A stretch of 64,000 nucleotides of DNA from Aselliscus stoliczkanus (Eukaryota; Chordata; Mammalia; Chiroptera; Hipposideridae), in contig CM066741.1 in NCBI GenBank assembly GCA_033961575.1, positions 5,715 through 69,714 on the forward strand, given 5' to 3'. Both the position numbers and the translations under genes were made by a program. This document shows positions 34,401-46,150 of this stretch, piece after piece (the stretch's first letter is position 1; every line of letters begins with the position of its first letter). Below the pieces are notes generated by a model. That model had not been told where the DNA came from. It ran no database searches and worked only from the letters and a program-made list of their open reading frames with translations.

Positions 34401-35214
34401 TAAATGCAAGTCTGATACTTTTGGTTTCATTTTAAATTTTACTTCAGAGCCACATGGACATCCACAAACGGCAGCATGTGCCTCAGTCACGCGCCCGTTT
34501 GCCGACGCCCGACCCAGACAAAAAGCATGTATTATGTAAGGTTGCTTTTAAGCGGCGTGGTTTTCCTGTGTGACTGTCTAAAGAACCGTAATCTGGCTCT
34601 ACATCTGGGATCTGGGGTTCAGACTCTGGTCCGCACTCAACACTGATATCACGAAGGAAAAATGATTTTGCACACTGCGCCCTTTCTCTGCCGAGTTTCC
34701 TGATAACCGACGCCTCGCCCCCACCCGTCAGCATAGTTCACACACCGGAAGCTTCTCCTTACCCTTTCCTTGTTTGTCCATGCCTCCCAGGGAGATACCA
34801 AGGTAAAGCAGGTACAGAAAACTGTCCCACCTTCTCTTCGAAACTGTGGTACCTGGGGGGCAGACGGAGGTTTAACAAGTTCCCTCAAAACATAGGCCAG
34901 CACGGGATGCGAAAGGCATGATGGCGGCTCTGGGCCCTGGCTGTCAGGCGAGGCTCTGGCCCCCGGCTCTCATGGGACACAGTGGCCCCTGGTACTCATG
35001 AACACTGGCTGCCTTCTGTGTTGCCAGGCTGGTCACTGGCTCTCCTGCCAGACTCACGCTTCCAGTCCACCTAGTGATCTCAAAAAGTGGTACCACAGGA
35101 GTTGATCACTTACATTTTGAATGGAGGGAGCGCACATCAGAAACTGGTTTGGAGGAAGTACTCACATTAAACCAGCCTGGACAAAATGCTCAGAACTCAA
35201 GCCGGCTGACATGC
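34401..35214. other. Unassigned sequence
   Basis: No gene or known repeat is recognised. Confidence 0.4.
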
Positions 35215-35645
35215 AACCCTTATCCGCGGCACATCCACTGTTCCTCACACAGTGGCTGAAGCTGGGATGGAGATACGACCTTCAAGTTTCACCTGTCCCC
35301 TTACCCTGGGCACCTCATGTGCCTCTCAGGCTGGCTCAAGCTGCGATGCGAAAATCTCATCTAGGTCTATCTTTGTTTTTTCCCCATGTACCTCCTCTCC
35401 CCTGACATGCTGCCTTGAGCCAGGATGGACACATCGCCTCCAAGGTTTCTCCTTGACTCTTGCCCAGGACCACCTTTGCCCTTCACGCCCTGGTGGAAGC
35501 CACATTTCAGATTTCCTGCAAGGTCAGGCTTTACCAATTTCTCCAGGCACCCACTCTGCTCCTCACATGCTGGATGGACCTGGGATGAAAAACTTGCCTC
35601 TGGGTTTCTCCACCACTTACCCCTCTGCCCCTCACACTACAAACA
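35215..35645. repeat. Diverged ~80-bp tandem repeat, about five units
   Basis: Successive segments share the order CCTCACATGCTGG, GGGATGGA, CGCCTCCAAGGTTTCTCC and GCCCAGG-CACC at about 75-90-bp spacing. Units are well diverged. They make open frames by chance but no protein is recognised. Confidence 0.5.
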
Positions 35646-35726
35646 ATATACATGTGAGCTCTAACAGACAAGACACCTTCTAAGGGTTCCGGCTGGCTAA
35701 CTGCTCAAAGTAAAAATAGAAGCATA

Positions 35727-35844
35727 GGGCTAACCGAGTGGCGCCGTGGTTAAGCGCTGGTTTGGGAAGCCAGCGGCCCCGATTTGGGTCCCACATATTA
35801 GGGCCAGTGACGCTGACCTAAAAAAAAAAAAAAAAAAAAAAAAA
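35727..35844 (+). mobile_element. Short tRNA-derived SINE
   Basis: GGGCTAACCGAGTGGCGCCG, then GAAGCCAGCGGCCCCG, ending in a 25-nt A-run. Confidence 0.88.
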
Positions 35845-36341
35845 TGGAAGACTAGCAGCCATTTGACAACAGCGTCTCCTCATGCAAACAGCACTTCAGG
35901 GAGAAACTTGTGCTGATCCTCCTGCCACATCAGCTGAACTGCTATGGAAGACGTCTGTTGGGGGTAGAGGACAGCAGCCAGAACCAGACCAGATGGGTGC
36001 TTGTGGAGCCATGCAGGCCAGTGCTGTCCAGTCAGAGAGGGAACGCGGCCCATGATGGCCTCACCCCAGGGCCCTGATGCACCATAATTGACCACTAATA
36101 CTACTGATCTGCTCCCCAGCTGTGGCGTCTTCACAGCCATGCTGTATCACAATTCATCTCTTTACACTGCAAGTTTCCATCATCAATGCACCCCAATTTG
36201 GGGATTCCTGTTGGCTTGAATTGAAGACAATGATTGTCATTTGATAGATACCAGATGCCAGGGCCACTATCAGGACCTGAGTCAAAGATCCTGGAACTGG
36301 GACTGTGGTTTTTACCATGGACCCAAAGCCAGACTACAGAC

Positions 36342-37105
36342 CCTGGGACTTGGGCCTTGGAGCAGAACCTGGACCCTAAGTCATGCCACAGTCCCAAAGC
36401 TGAAACCCAGACCGTGGATGTCATATACCAGATGCCAGAGTCTGACATAGGCTGTCAGACCATGCATGCTAGTTTACATATAACATACCCTGGATCCAGA
36501 GCTGGACCTCTCCCCCGAGACATGGACCCCAGAACTGAAGCTAGAAATGTTGTTTTGCGTGTGACTGTCATGTTCCCGGCGCCACTTATATGAGTTCAAT
36601 TGTGGGCTCTATTCTGTTCCACTGATCTCTGTGTTTGGTTTTTATGCCAGTATCGCCCTGTTTTGGCTACTATCGTTTGTGGTCTAATGCTCTGGAAAAT
36701 TGGAACTAAAATTCCAGCTATGTGTACCACATCCCAGGTCATCCATGTCACCCAAGGCACAGTAGCTACTAATGGTTTCCCAACAGGGCCTCTCATTAAT
36801 TTCCAAGAGATTACTGTCCACTAATTTCAAAAGTCTGGAACATTTCAATAGCAGTACATGATCTCTGCACTCAGACTCCAGGGCCCAGGCCCTAGTCGGG
36901 TTCTGCACCTGGTGTGTGGGGTTCAAGTCTGTGGGATACGTCCAGCTCTGGCTCCAAGCTTTGATGTCTGCAATCTACTATCCGCGGTCCAGCCTCACAT
37001 GTCAAGCTCTGGTCTGTGGTCTCTGGTCTCCGTGCTTGTGTTCTAGCTTTGGGACTGGCTATACTTGGGGTCCAGGTTCTGCTCCAACAACGATGTCCCA
37101 GGGAC
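36342..37105. repeat. Imperfect inverted repeat with ~630-bp loop
   Basis: GCCTTGGAGCAGAACCTGGA (36,353-36,372) and flanks are the reverse complement of GGTCCAGGTTCTGCTCCAA (37,070-37,088) and flanks. Similarity extends over about 65 bp per arm (36,342-36,410 and 37,040-37,105), at roughly 75-80% by eye. An antisense L1 fragment (36,590-36,720) lies in the loop. It may be two oppositely oriented copies of an old repeat. Confidence 0.55.
36590..36730 (-). mobile_element. L1 ORF2 fragment
   Basis: Antisense L1 phrases such as TTCCACTGATCTCTGTGTTT and TTTTTATGCCAGTATC are clear. Confidence 0.65.
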
Positions 37106-37689
37106 TATGCTCTGGGTTTGAGAGAATGGACAGGTCCGCAGTCCAGCTTCTAGAATCCAACGTTTGGGTCCCAAATCTGGCTCTGGCATCAGGCCGTAAT
37201 TCAATGTGAACAAGAATCCCCAAATGGGGGTTGCAGTGAAGACGGACACTTTTATTCCTCGCAGACCACTCTATTGTGATACAGCATCGCTGTGAGAATA
37301 CCATAGCTGTGGGGCAACTCAGTACTGTTACAGCCCAATTATGAAGCACCGGGGCCCTTGGGAGAGGTGACCCTGGGGCGAGTTCCCTCTCTGCCTAGAC
37401 ACTTCTACTCTACACTGCTTCACGAGCTCCAACCTGGTCTGGTCCTGTCCGCTCTGTCCCCGATACACATCTTTCATACGCAGTGACCTCTGGGAGGTAG
37501 GCGGTTTAGTGCAAGCTTCTCCCTGAAACGTGGTTTGTGTGACAGGTGGCTGCTAGGCTCCTTTTTTAACCATTTCAGGCGTTAGCCAGATGGAACCCTT
37601 AAGGAGGTATCTGCTTTCTCAGAATGTACATGTGCGTGGTTGGGCAGGTGAGTGGCACAGAAACAGATGGTAAGAAATATTGACGCAAT

Positions 37690-37975
37690 ATTTCCGCCCA
37701 GCCTCGGAGACGTCCAGCGGCAAGGGTCACGCAAAGGCAGACGGTTACGTGAGTCATGCCTGCCAAGGTCTCGCGTGAATGCAGGGTCCCGCTAGAGTCA
37801 CGGTGGCCAGGGTCTCGCAAGCGCAGAGGGTTTTGCGAGAGTCATGGCAGCCAAGGTGGTGCGAGCGCAGCGGTTCGCTGGAGAGTCATGGCTGCCAGGG
37901 GCTCACAAAACCAGAAAAACCCGGTCTCGCCAAAGCAGAGGGTCACGCGAGAATCATAGCTGCCTGGTGTTAGGT
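37690..37975. repeat. CpG-rich ~50-bp minisatellite, about five units
   Basis: Units share GAGTCATGGCTGCCAGGGTC followed by TCGCAAGCGCAGAGGGTTT and CGCGA. Five or six diverged units are present. CpG density is well above the flanks. Confidence 0.6.
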
Positions 37976-38253
37976 CTCTGAATGTTACAGAGATTGACTT
38001 ACTGTTAGGTCTCTGAGCGCTGTCAAGGCAGCACGTGAAATTCATCCTCACAAGGTCCACCTCTGGATTTTTATGTTTAATTATAATGATCTGACTATAT
38101 ATTCATTTCCCAAACTGTATAATTTTGTTTATAAGAAACTTTAATGTCCAGCAAAGGCTAGCACACCCAATTCTTTTAATGGTTTTCAAAATTTCCTTGC
38201 TATTCAAGCCTATTTATTATGTATTCTTTTTCATCAGCTTAAAAATTTGAATA

Positions 38254-38711
38254 GGGCTGGCCGAGTGGCCCATGGGTTAAGAGATGGCTGGGGACGCTAG
38301 CGACCCTGCTTCAGATCCCAAATATGAGGGCCAGTGACACTGCCCTCTACAGCTAAGATGGTGAACAACAGCTCCACCTAGAGCTGGGCTGCTGTGAGTC
38401 CCCTTGGAAGGCATAGCTGCAGCCCCTGCTGCAGGGGGCTGCCATAGGCTACAGTGAATGGCCGGCACACAGGGTGAGCGGCTGGCAGCCGGTGTGAGTT
38501 GCCAAGAGCTGCTATGAGCAGCCATCCAGAGGCCGGCGACCGATCTGCCTCACCCGAGAAGAGCGTAACGACAATACCAACATAGGCCGGTGAAGCGACG
38601 TCCCCCACAACTAGACTGAAGAACAAAAGGACAGCAACTTGTCTGTTCCCCTTCCCTGGTTCCCCAGCGCTGTTCCCCTCCCCCAATTCCCCAATAAAAT
38701 ATTTTTTAAAA
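38254..38711 (+). mobile_element. Long-form tRNA-derived SINE
   Basis: GGGCTGGCCGAGTGGCCCAT through CCCCAATAAAATATTTTTTA. It is flanked by AAAAATTTGAATA on both sides (38,241-38,253 and about 38,709-38,721). Confidence 0.92.
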
Positions 38712-38945
38712 ATTTGAATAAATTAAATTGTTATTTTTGTTGGAATGACAATGAAATTAACATACAAAACTGACCCATTTAGAGTACTGAGCCTTCCTAC
38801 CCAGGGACATATGCCTTTCCATTTACTTATTATTTTTTTCTATCATTAGCTTTTTGAATTTTTAATTTTGTTTCCAAGTCTTTTATTTTGCTTTTAGGGG
38901 AATTGTGTCATTGTTGTTTTATTTTTGTTTTCATTTTGCTATTTT

Positions 38946-39103
38946 TTTTATTTATTTATTTATTTATTTATTAGCTGAGTCATCCTGCCACCTTTTGGCA
39001 GCTCAACGGCAACTCAGCTCGGGCTGGCATCGAACCGCCGTTGCTCAGAGCTCAGCTCGCACTCTTGAGAGAGCTCTTAACCAACTGAGCCACTTGGCCG
39101 GCA
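38946..39103 (-). mobile_element. Type-2 SINE with (TTTA)n tail
   Basis: The reverse complement gives GCCGGCCAAGTGGCTCAGTT and TCTTGAGAG..GAGCTGAGC, ending in a TAAA-repeat tail. TCATTTTGCTATTT flanks both sides (about 38,930 and 39,107). Confidence 0.9.
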
Positions 39104-39390
39104 CTCTCATTTTGCTATTTTAAATGAGTTGTTTTATTCTGTTGTATCTCATTCCACCTTTTCCGTCTTGAAGCTTTCTAGCCACACATTTTTTAAAATT
39201 ATTGTTTTACTGGTTAACTGGTTGTTACAATATGCAGCATTGACTCATCAAAGTTTATTGTTACCTGATACTTTTCACCTTCCTGGACAGTGGAGTTAGA
39301 ACAACGCGACAACTGTTCACACTCCTCCACATTTACATATTACTCTTCATTCACCAAACCTCAACTGCTTTGCTAGGCAGTTTAAATGTT

Positions 39391-39504
39391 TTCTTTTTTT
39401 TTTTTCTTTTGAGGGCAGTGTCCCTGGCCCTCATATGTGGGATCCGAACCGGGGCAGCTGGAGTCCCAAGCCAGCGCCCAACCACCGCGCCACTCGGCCG
39501 GCCC
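39391..39504 (-). mobile_element. Short tRNA-derived SINE
   Basis: Reverse-oriented, T-rich tail, GAGGGCAGTG at 39,411 and CACTCGGCCGGCCCC end. GCTAGGCAGTTTA flanks both sides. Confidence 0.92.
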
Positions 39505-40925
39505 CTTCGCTAGGCAGTTTAAAATGTCCGCAAGCAGTGTGAACGGGCTTCCCTGGGCTATCTTTGGGACAAGTGGGACTAGTGAGGTAGGCACCTTTTG
39601 AGGCCTTGTTAATATTTCCCCACCGAGAGTGGTTCATATGTGCTATCATTTCATCAGAGGGCCAATCGTTTCATGCATGTATAGTAGCAAGGAGTGGGGA
39701 TCCTGGATTTTCTATTCTAGTAGGACCAGTTTGTCATTTGGCCCAAATTATTGGTTCTAATTGTATGGAACCACCAGTTACTAGATTTCCAATATTGTTT
39801 TTGTTTTCCCCTGGGGTCAATTGTTGGGCATTTCCATTTCAATAAAAACAGCCTGGTTCCAAAAAGAATCAGGCCGAAGGCTATCTAGCACAGTTCCAAG
39901 AGAACAGCCTGATTTCAAGAACCACACGAAAGTGCCAACTGAGTACTTATAGACAAAACAAGGCTTTTAATCAGAAGAGGGGGATGCCTTACAATACACC
40001 CCGAATAGACTCTGGAGAGCTTCCAACACAAGACAGCAGAAGATCAGATTCAGAAGAAAGACTGTCAAAATCCAGGGTCTGCAAGGAAGCAGCGGGTTCA
40101 GAGGGCTCTGTGGGCACTGCCCCTGCTTGCTCACCAGCCCCAGAGATGTCCGGGGCGGGTCTTCTCTGGATCCCTAAATGGGCCATCCAATAATGTTGAC
40201 CTTAAAAAGAAAACACTTATTTTTCCAGAAAAAAAATGGATTTTTTTTTTCAGAAACAGCAAAGAATTGCAATTTGGGACAAGCAAACTAAAGCAAAAGT
40301 AATACGCAAGTCCCACAAATCAAGCAGAGGCATGTGATTTTGAAGAGGAAAAGAAGGAAGTTGGGAGGGGTCATTACGAACAAAAAGCCATTGGAGAAAA
40401 GCCCCAGTTCATGGTGATGATGGTGTCTCATTGGCTGAGTTGCTGGGAGGTCAGTTTCCTGGGGAACACTAACTGTGTATCTTTCCCGTTGAGGCCTGTA
40501 ATTCATGATTTTTTCCCATGGTGGATTCCTCTGTGGGGCTCTGTCATTGACCTCGGCTGGTACTATGTGAGAAGGCCCCCTTCTGGCCCCCCAACTCCAC
40601 TTTAATGATATTTCCCTTTATTCGATTTCACAGTAATAATCGACAGTTACTTGGCTTATTTTCAATACATGGAAATTATGGTATACTTCTGTGATCAAAA
40701 CTAGGTAAGGGCCAGAAACACTCTTCCCATTTTATCCTGTGCAAGCCAGTAGGTGATAAACTGACCCTCTGTAGACCCCCATCTTTGTATTTGGTCTATA
40801 ATTTTTATGCAAAAAACATGTAGTTTTTTTAATTTTTTGTTTGGTGTTATCGATATCTTCTGATTTCTGAAGCCTTTTTAGACCTATATTACTTAAGCAT
40901 ACCTATTATTAATAATACAACTGCT
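39505..40925. other. Unassigned region
   Basis: About 1.4 kb with no recognised gene. The part 39,840-40,200 has features of an old LTR-like element (AATAAA near 39,841) but I cannot define ends or a target duplication. Confidence 0.35.
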
Positions 40926-41377
40926 GGGCCGGCCGAGTGGCGCATTGGTTAAGCGCTGGTTTTGGGATGCCAGCGGCCCCGGTTCGGATCCCACATGAGG
41001 GCCAGTGACACTGCCCTCTACAGCTAACAACAGCTCCACCTGGAGCTGGGCTGTGCGAGCCCCGGTGATGGTGTGGGCTGCAGCCCCTGCTGCAGTGGGC
41101 TGCCATAGGCTACAGTGAGTGGCCCGCAGCCAGCGTGAGCGGCTGGCAGCCAAATGTGAGCTGCCAATAACCGCGGTGAGCGACATCCAGAGGCCAGCGA
41201 CCGATCTGCCTCATCCGGGAAGAGCACAATGACGATACCAACAGTGAAGCAACATCCTCCGCAACTAGACTGAAGAACAAAAGGACAGCAACTTGTCTGT
41301 TCCCCTTCCCCGATTCCCCAACGCTGTTCCCCTCCGCCAATTCCCCAATAAAATCTTTAAAAATAAAAAAAATAAAA
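40926..41377 (+). mobile_element. Long-form tRNA-derived SINE
   Basis: A complete element from GGGCCGGCCGAGTGGCGCAT to CCCCAATAAAATCTTTAAAA. It is flanked by a 15-bp duplication AATAATACAACTGCT. Confidence 0.94.
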
Positions 41378-41391
41378 ATAATACAACTGCT

Positions 41392-41882
41392 TTGAGATTT
41401 AAAAATCTCCCAGTGGTTTTTCTAATACAGTTAGTATTTCATTTGTTCTGTTTGAACCTTTCAAATGTGGACACAAAATGAAATTTCATGTCTACACATT
41501 GTCTCATCAGAATGTACTGAATTACAGTTTTCCCCAGAATAGAATGCAATATTCACCACAGACTAACTGGTGATACAGTTCTTGCTAAAAGTGGATTTTA
41601 CTTATTACATTACTTTGTACCCCTGAAACTAGTTCAAAAAATTAAACAATAAAAGTGGATTTTACAGGGAAGGGCACAAATGGACCTAGGAGACAGTTTG
41701 AGATCCTAACTAAAGTCTGGTGGAACAAAGAATCTGTCAGCCACAGGATGGCCACGTGCACCCTAAACCCCTGCCTCAAGGTTGGCGCTCCAGGCTCAGC
41801 CTGGGGTGGGCGCTGGGTCCTGAGAGGCGGGCCCTGCACCATGGCGGGCTGGGACACAAGCAGACTGTGCGTCCTCGCACAG
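41392..41882. other. Unassigned sequence upstream of PRDM9
   Basis: No gene or repeat family is recognised here. Confidence 0.35.
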
Positions 41883-42008
41883 CCCAGCTCCACGTGGAGC
41901 TGTTGTTAGCTGTAGAGGGCAGTGTCATCGGCCCTCCTATGTGGGATCCGAACCGGGGCCGCTGGCATCGCAAGCCAGCTCTTCCCAATGCGCCACTCCG
42001 CCAGCCCC
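41883..42008 (-). mobile_element. Truncated long-form SINE
   Basis: Reverse-oriented: GCCCAGCTCCACGTGGAGCT, GTAGAGGGCAGTGTC and GCCACTCCGCCAGCCCC. The 3' module is cut off. Confidence 0.85.
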
Positions 42009-42164
42009 TTGAAGGCTTCTTGCCAGACATGCGCAGGACCAGAGCAGCCAATCCCGGGGGGTGAGGCGGGACCTTCCTTAGAGGTGTGAAGACCCGCTGA
42101 GGGTCGGGTTCTGCTCCTGACTGACAGGTAGGCTCCGCCCCGTGCCCCACCCTCTTAACTTCTT

Positions 42165-42464
42165 CTGACCGCCAATTGGTGGACAGAGTCCTGCTATCGC
42201 AGCAGATTGGTGGCTTGTGCCTGACACGGCTATATAGGCGGGTACGTCGCCTTCCGCCGCGTCTCACGTCTCACCTCCTGAGGGCGGGAAACGCGCAGCG
42301 GCTGTGAGGCGGCGCTAGGCCGGGTGGACAGAGTCCTGCTGTCGCAGCAGTGATTGGCGGCCTGTGCCTGACACGGCTACATAGGTACCTCGCCTTCCGG
42401 CCGCGTCTCACCTCCTGAGGGCGGGAAACGCGCAGCGGCTGAGAGGCGGCGCTCGGCCGGGTGG
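42165..42464 (+). promoter_or_regulatory. Putative PRDM9 promoter, tandemly duplicated
   Basis: Two 145-bp copies start at GGTGGACAGAGTCCTGCT (42,178 and 42,323). Each contains the palindrome-like CTGCTATCGCAGCAG / CTGCTGTCGCAGCAG, a TATA-like step (GGCTATATAGGCGG in the first, GGCTACATAGG in the second) and a CpG-rich segment GAGGGCGGGAAACGCGCAGC. A CCAAT-like GCCAATTGGT precedes copy 1. The location, 1.5-1.8 kb before the first coding exon and in the only CpG cluster nearby, fits the PRDM9 promoter and untranslated first exon. No experimental start is known. Confidence 0.6.
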
Positions 42465-42519
42465 GCAGCGCGGCTGAGGAGCCGGGAGCCTGACAGGAAA
42501 ACGGGGGCCTTTGCCATTC

Positions 42520-43440
42520 GAAACCCTGAGAAACCCTCAGCCTGAGGCCCTTCCAATTCCCGCCTCAGAGACCTCGCTCCCCGCACCCTGAGAGGCTCTA
42601 ACTCCCGTCAGCCTCGAGGGACCCCGAGTCCGCTTACCTGGAGGGACCCCGAGTCCGCTTACCTGGAGGGACCTCAAATCTCCTCGCCCAGAGAGACACT
42701 AAGTCCCCTGATGCTTAGACCCCCCCAACACCCTGAGCGCCCCAATTCCCCTCAGCCTGAGACCCCCAAACCCCTCAGCCTGAGAGACCCCCAAACCCCT
42801 CAGCCTGAGAGACCCCCAAACCCCTCAGCCTGGGAGACCCCCAAACCCCTCAGCCTGAGAGACCCCCAAACCCCTCAGCCTGGGAGACCCCCAAACCCCT
42901 CAGCCTGAGAGACCCCCAAGCCCCTCAGCCTGAGAGACCCCCAAACCCCTCAGCCTGAGAGACCCCCAAGCCCCTCTGCCTGAGAGACCCCCAAACCCCT
43001 CAGCCTGAGAGACCCCCAAACCCCTCAGCCTGAGAGACCCCCAAACCCCTCAGCCAGAGAGACCCCCAAACCCCTCAGCCTGAGAGACCCCCAAACCCCT
43101 CAGCCTGAGAGACCCTAAATACAGCACCCACACGAAGACCAAGTTCCCCAACCTCAGATCCCAGATGCCCTCATCCTGGGAACTCTTCATCTCTTCAGTT
43201 TCAAAGACCCCAACTTACCTCACTGTCAGGGAACCTAGGGCCCCGCAATGAGAGAGCTCCAATTTCCTCCGCCTCCAAGATGCCCAATTCTCTCAGCTGA
43301 GCATTCTAAATCTCCTCAGCCAGAAACACCCCCACTCTTGTCCTGGGAGACCCCAAATCTCCCCCACCTGAGACCCCAAATCCCTTCACCCTGAGGCACC
43401 CAATTCCCTCAGCCTGAGAGATCGCTGTCCCTTAGGGACT
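42520..43440 (+). repeat. 25-bp minisatellite upstream of PRDM9 coding exons
   Basis: The core (about 42,745-43,125) has about 15 nearly identical 25-bp units of CCCCTCAGCCTGAGAGACCC plus CCAAA. Flanks to 42,570 and 43,440 keep the same rhythm (CCTGAGA, CCCCAA) in decayed form. It lies between the putative promoter and the first coding exon. Confidence 0.9.
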
Positions 43441-43914
43441 GACATTGCTTTATGCCCAGATTTTTCCAGGATCCCCAAGTGGAATTCCCAAAACCCTTCT
43501 GTGGGGAATATTCATTTCCTATCTCTGGACTATTCCCGAAGGTCAGGCAGACCCCATCCCAGCAGTCAGGGGCCTCTAAGTCTCCCTGGAGCTTCCCTGG
43601 CCTCGCACCTCAGGACTCCCCTCAAACACACACAGCCACGTCCCCCCAGATGCCTTTGCCGCCTTTCCTGAGATGGCCCGAGCTGCAGGGGAGCTAAAGA
43701 AACCAAGCCCAGCTCCCAGTCGGCTGGTCCGTCGTGGCTGGCGGGGACCCTCCTTCCCATCGATGCCCCTCAGACATTGCCTCATGTGCTCTAATCCTTG
43801 CTGGGGTCCCCACGTCTTACTTCTGTGGACACCCTGCCCAGATGGAGAAGACAGGCCTGGCTCTGGGCAGTGGTGGGGGCTGTCACCCTCTCTCATTACC
43901 TTCTCCCTCCACAG
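43441..43914. other. Non-coding sequence before the first PRDM9 coding exon
   Basis: Probably intron or 5' untranslated DNA. It ends in the acceptor tract CTTCTCCCTCCACAG. Confidence 0.4.
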
Positions 43915-44067
43915 GCACCTTGGCCTCGGGGCTGGGACACTCAGGGGCCAGTGCCAGCCTCCGAGCCAGAGCGGGGTCTTCCTCGTGGTCCCAGCACCAT
44001 GAACCCTGACAGGTCCCCAGAGGAGAGCCTGGAAGGAAACACAAGCAAAGCAGGGCAGAAGCCCAAG
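43915..44067 (+). CDS. PRDM9: PRDM9 coding exon 1 (start codon)
   Basis: The acceptor is CCCTCCACAG before 43,915. ATG is at 43,999 in the context CAGCACCATGA and encodes MNPDRSPEESLEGNTSK and a few more residues, similar to the MSPEKSQEES start of human PRDM9. The donor AAG|GTGAGAAG follows 44,067. Phase 0. Confidence 0.88.
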
Positions 44068-44462
44068 GTGAGAAGACAGGTCGGGGAGGCGAAGCCCGCC
44101 TCCAAGCGGAGTCTGTAGGAAGGATGGGGAGAGGGGTCTGGTGACAAGGAGCTGGTGCCCAGAGAGCCAGACTCCTCGCCTGCACTGCTGGGTGACCCTC
44201 GCTGTGAATGTCCACAGAACGGGGCGCTTGGTCCTGCCTGGGACGTGGGGGACACAGGACACTAGCATCAGCAGCTGCTGTGCTGGGAAAGCTGGTGTTC
44301 GCTCCGTTCATCAGGACACAGCGTGGGCGAGAACGTCTGTACCCTTGTTCCAGAGACCCCCCAGGGGTCTCAGGCAATACCCTGCACTCACGGGGAGGAG
44401 AAGGCCCAGCTCGGAGTGCCGACTTGTAGTAAGTACCTGATGCGATCTATTATCTTCTCCAG

Positions 44463-44586
44463 GCCAACGATGCTTTCAAAGACATTTCCATGTACTTCTC
44501 CCGGGAAGAATGGGCAGCGATGGGAGACTGGGAGAAAGCCCGGTACAGGAACATGAAAAGGAACTACGAGGTGCTGCTTGCTCTAG
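44463..44586 (+). CDS. PRDM9: PRDM9 coding exon 2 (KRAB domain)
   Basis: This 124-nt exon encodes the KRAB-related box: [15 protein letters not shown], then [10 protein letters not shown] and [11 protein letters not shown]. It lies between CTTCTCCAG and GTAACAGG. KRAB mediates protein contacts (for example CXXC1, EWSR1 in the family). All hallmark residues are intact. Phase 1 exit. Confidence 0.95.
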
Positions 44587-44902
44587 GTAACAGGACGAGC
44601 TGGGGCCGTGAGCCTGGGAGCCCTGACACACCTGTGTTACTCTGGATCTCTCTCTCTCTCTCAGGTGCCCATCTGCCTGCAGCTCCCTTCTGTGTGCAAA
44701 GAGACCTGGGGGGAGTTTTGTTCTTTTGTGTGAGGGCAGGGCTGGCACTGGTGGTGCCCGCTCACAGTGCCTTGTTCCAGACCCTCCCGGCCTGTCCAGT
44801 CCGCCCAGTGAGCTGCTAGGGATCCTGGTGCTTTGTTCCTCCTTTAGGGAAGACCTCCTAAGAGGGAAGACCTCTGAGGACAGAGATTTAGCTTCGTTCC
44901 AG

Positions 44903-45010
44903 GTCTCAGAGCCCCTCGACCAGCTTTCCTGGGTCACCGCAGGCAGGCCATGAGACCCCAGGCAGATGACACTGAGGATTCTGATGAAGAATGGACTCCA
45001 AGGAAGCAAG
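44903..45010 (+). CDS. PRDM9: PRDM9 coding exon 3
   Basis: With the carried G this 108-nt exon encodes [18 protein letters not shown] and [15 protein letters not shown], the acidic segment after KRAB. The acceptor is TTCGTTCCAG and the donor CAAG|GTGAGAGG. Confidence 0.93.
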
Positions 45011-46150
45011 GTGAGAGGCCAGGAGGACTTAGTTAGACGTGCCGTCCTGACACTGACCTGGGGTAGGTCTGAGCTGCCTGTCAGGGGTTAAGGAAGCAGT
45101 TTGCTTGTTCAGCAAACAAGGAGATGCCCAGAAAACAGTATGTTACACAGGAAGGGGATGTTCCTATCAGGCTTTTAAAATATGTAAAATAATTATACGT
45201 TTAGAGAAACGTTAATAAGCAGTAACTGTATAGCAACCTGACAGTGAATAAGAAATAACAAATTCAGAATACTTACATCTCAAGAGAAGAAGGAAGGTCT
45301 GGTAGGTGACTTGGCTACGTCTGGGTTACTTTTTTGTTTGTTTGTTTTTGCATTTTGAAATAGAAATAAAAAGATCTGAAGCCATCGAGGCAGAATCCTG
45401 ACATCAGGCTGAATGGTGGATGTATAGGTTTTCCAGTGCAATTCTCCATACTTTCCAAATGTTTACAATTTATCATAAAAAAAATTTATTTTTGCTGAAC
45501 ATTGTTAACTAAAGGGCCATTAAAGAAAACTTAGTTAAGCTGTAAATCCACCAAAGAGCTTTCCAACACTAATCTCATAGTAGTTCAGTTATGGGATTAA
45601 ATTTCCTAGATGAGGAAATGATTATATTATGTAAAGATATATAATTTATTTATGCATATTTTATCACACCGTGATCTTCTTACCACAAAATGAACCTGAT
45701 TTTTTTGTCTTGATTCTGGGAGAGATTTTCAGACAGCTGCTTGATCTCCCTGATGTCTCCCACGTGTTGCCTTGGCAGCCACCATTCTACTTCGTTTCCA
45801 TGAATTTGATTACTTCAGTTAACTTCCAGGAGTGGAATCATGCAGTGTTTGTCTTTTTGTCTTTGGTCCGTTTTACTCAGGGTAACATCCTCAGGCTTCA
45901 TCCATGTCGTAGCGTCACAGGATTTCTTTCTTTCTTACGGCTGAACAATATTCCATGGTATGTGTACACCACATTTTCTTTATCCATTCATCCATCGATG
46001 GACATTTAGGTTGCATTCTCATCTTGGCTATTGTGAATAATGCTGCAGTGACCATGGGGGTGAAAATGTGTATTCAAGTTCCTGTTTTCAATTGTTTTGC
46101 ATATATACCCAAAATTTGGATCGAAAGATCATATGGCAGTTCTATCTATA

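Noticed and set aside
42740..43125. CRISPR-like array
   Set aside because: Units are directly abutting 25-bp tandem repeats with no unique spacers, in a mammalian genome; it is a minisatellite.
43576..44268. Minus-strand 230-codon frame opposite the first PRDM9 coding exon
   Set aside because: It overlaps a real plus-strand exon and its splice sites and resembles no family I know.
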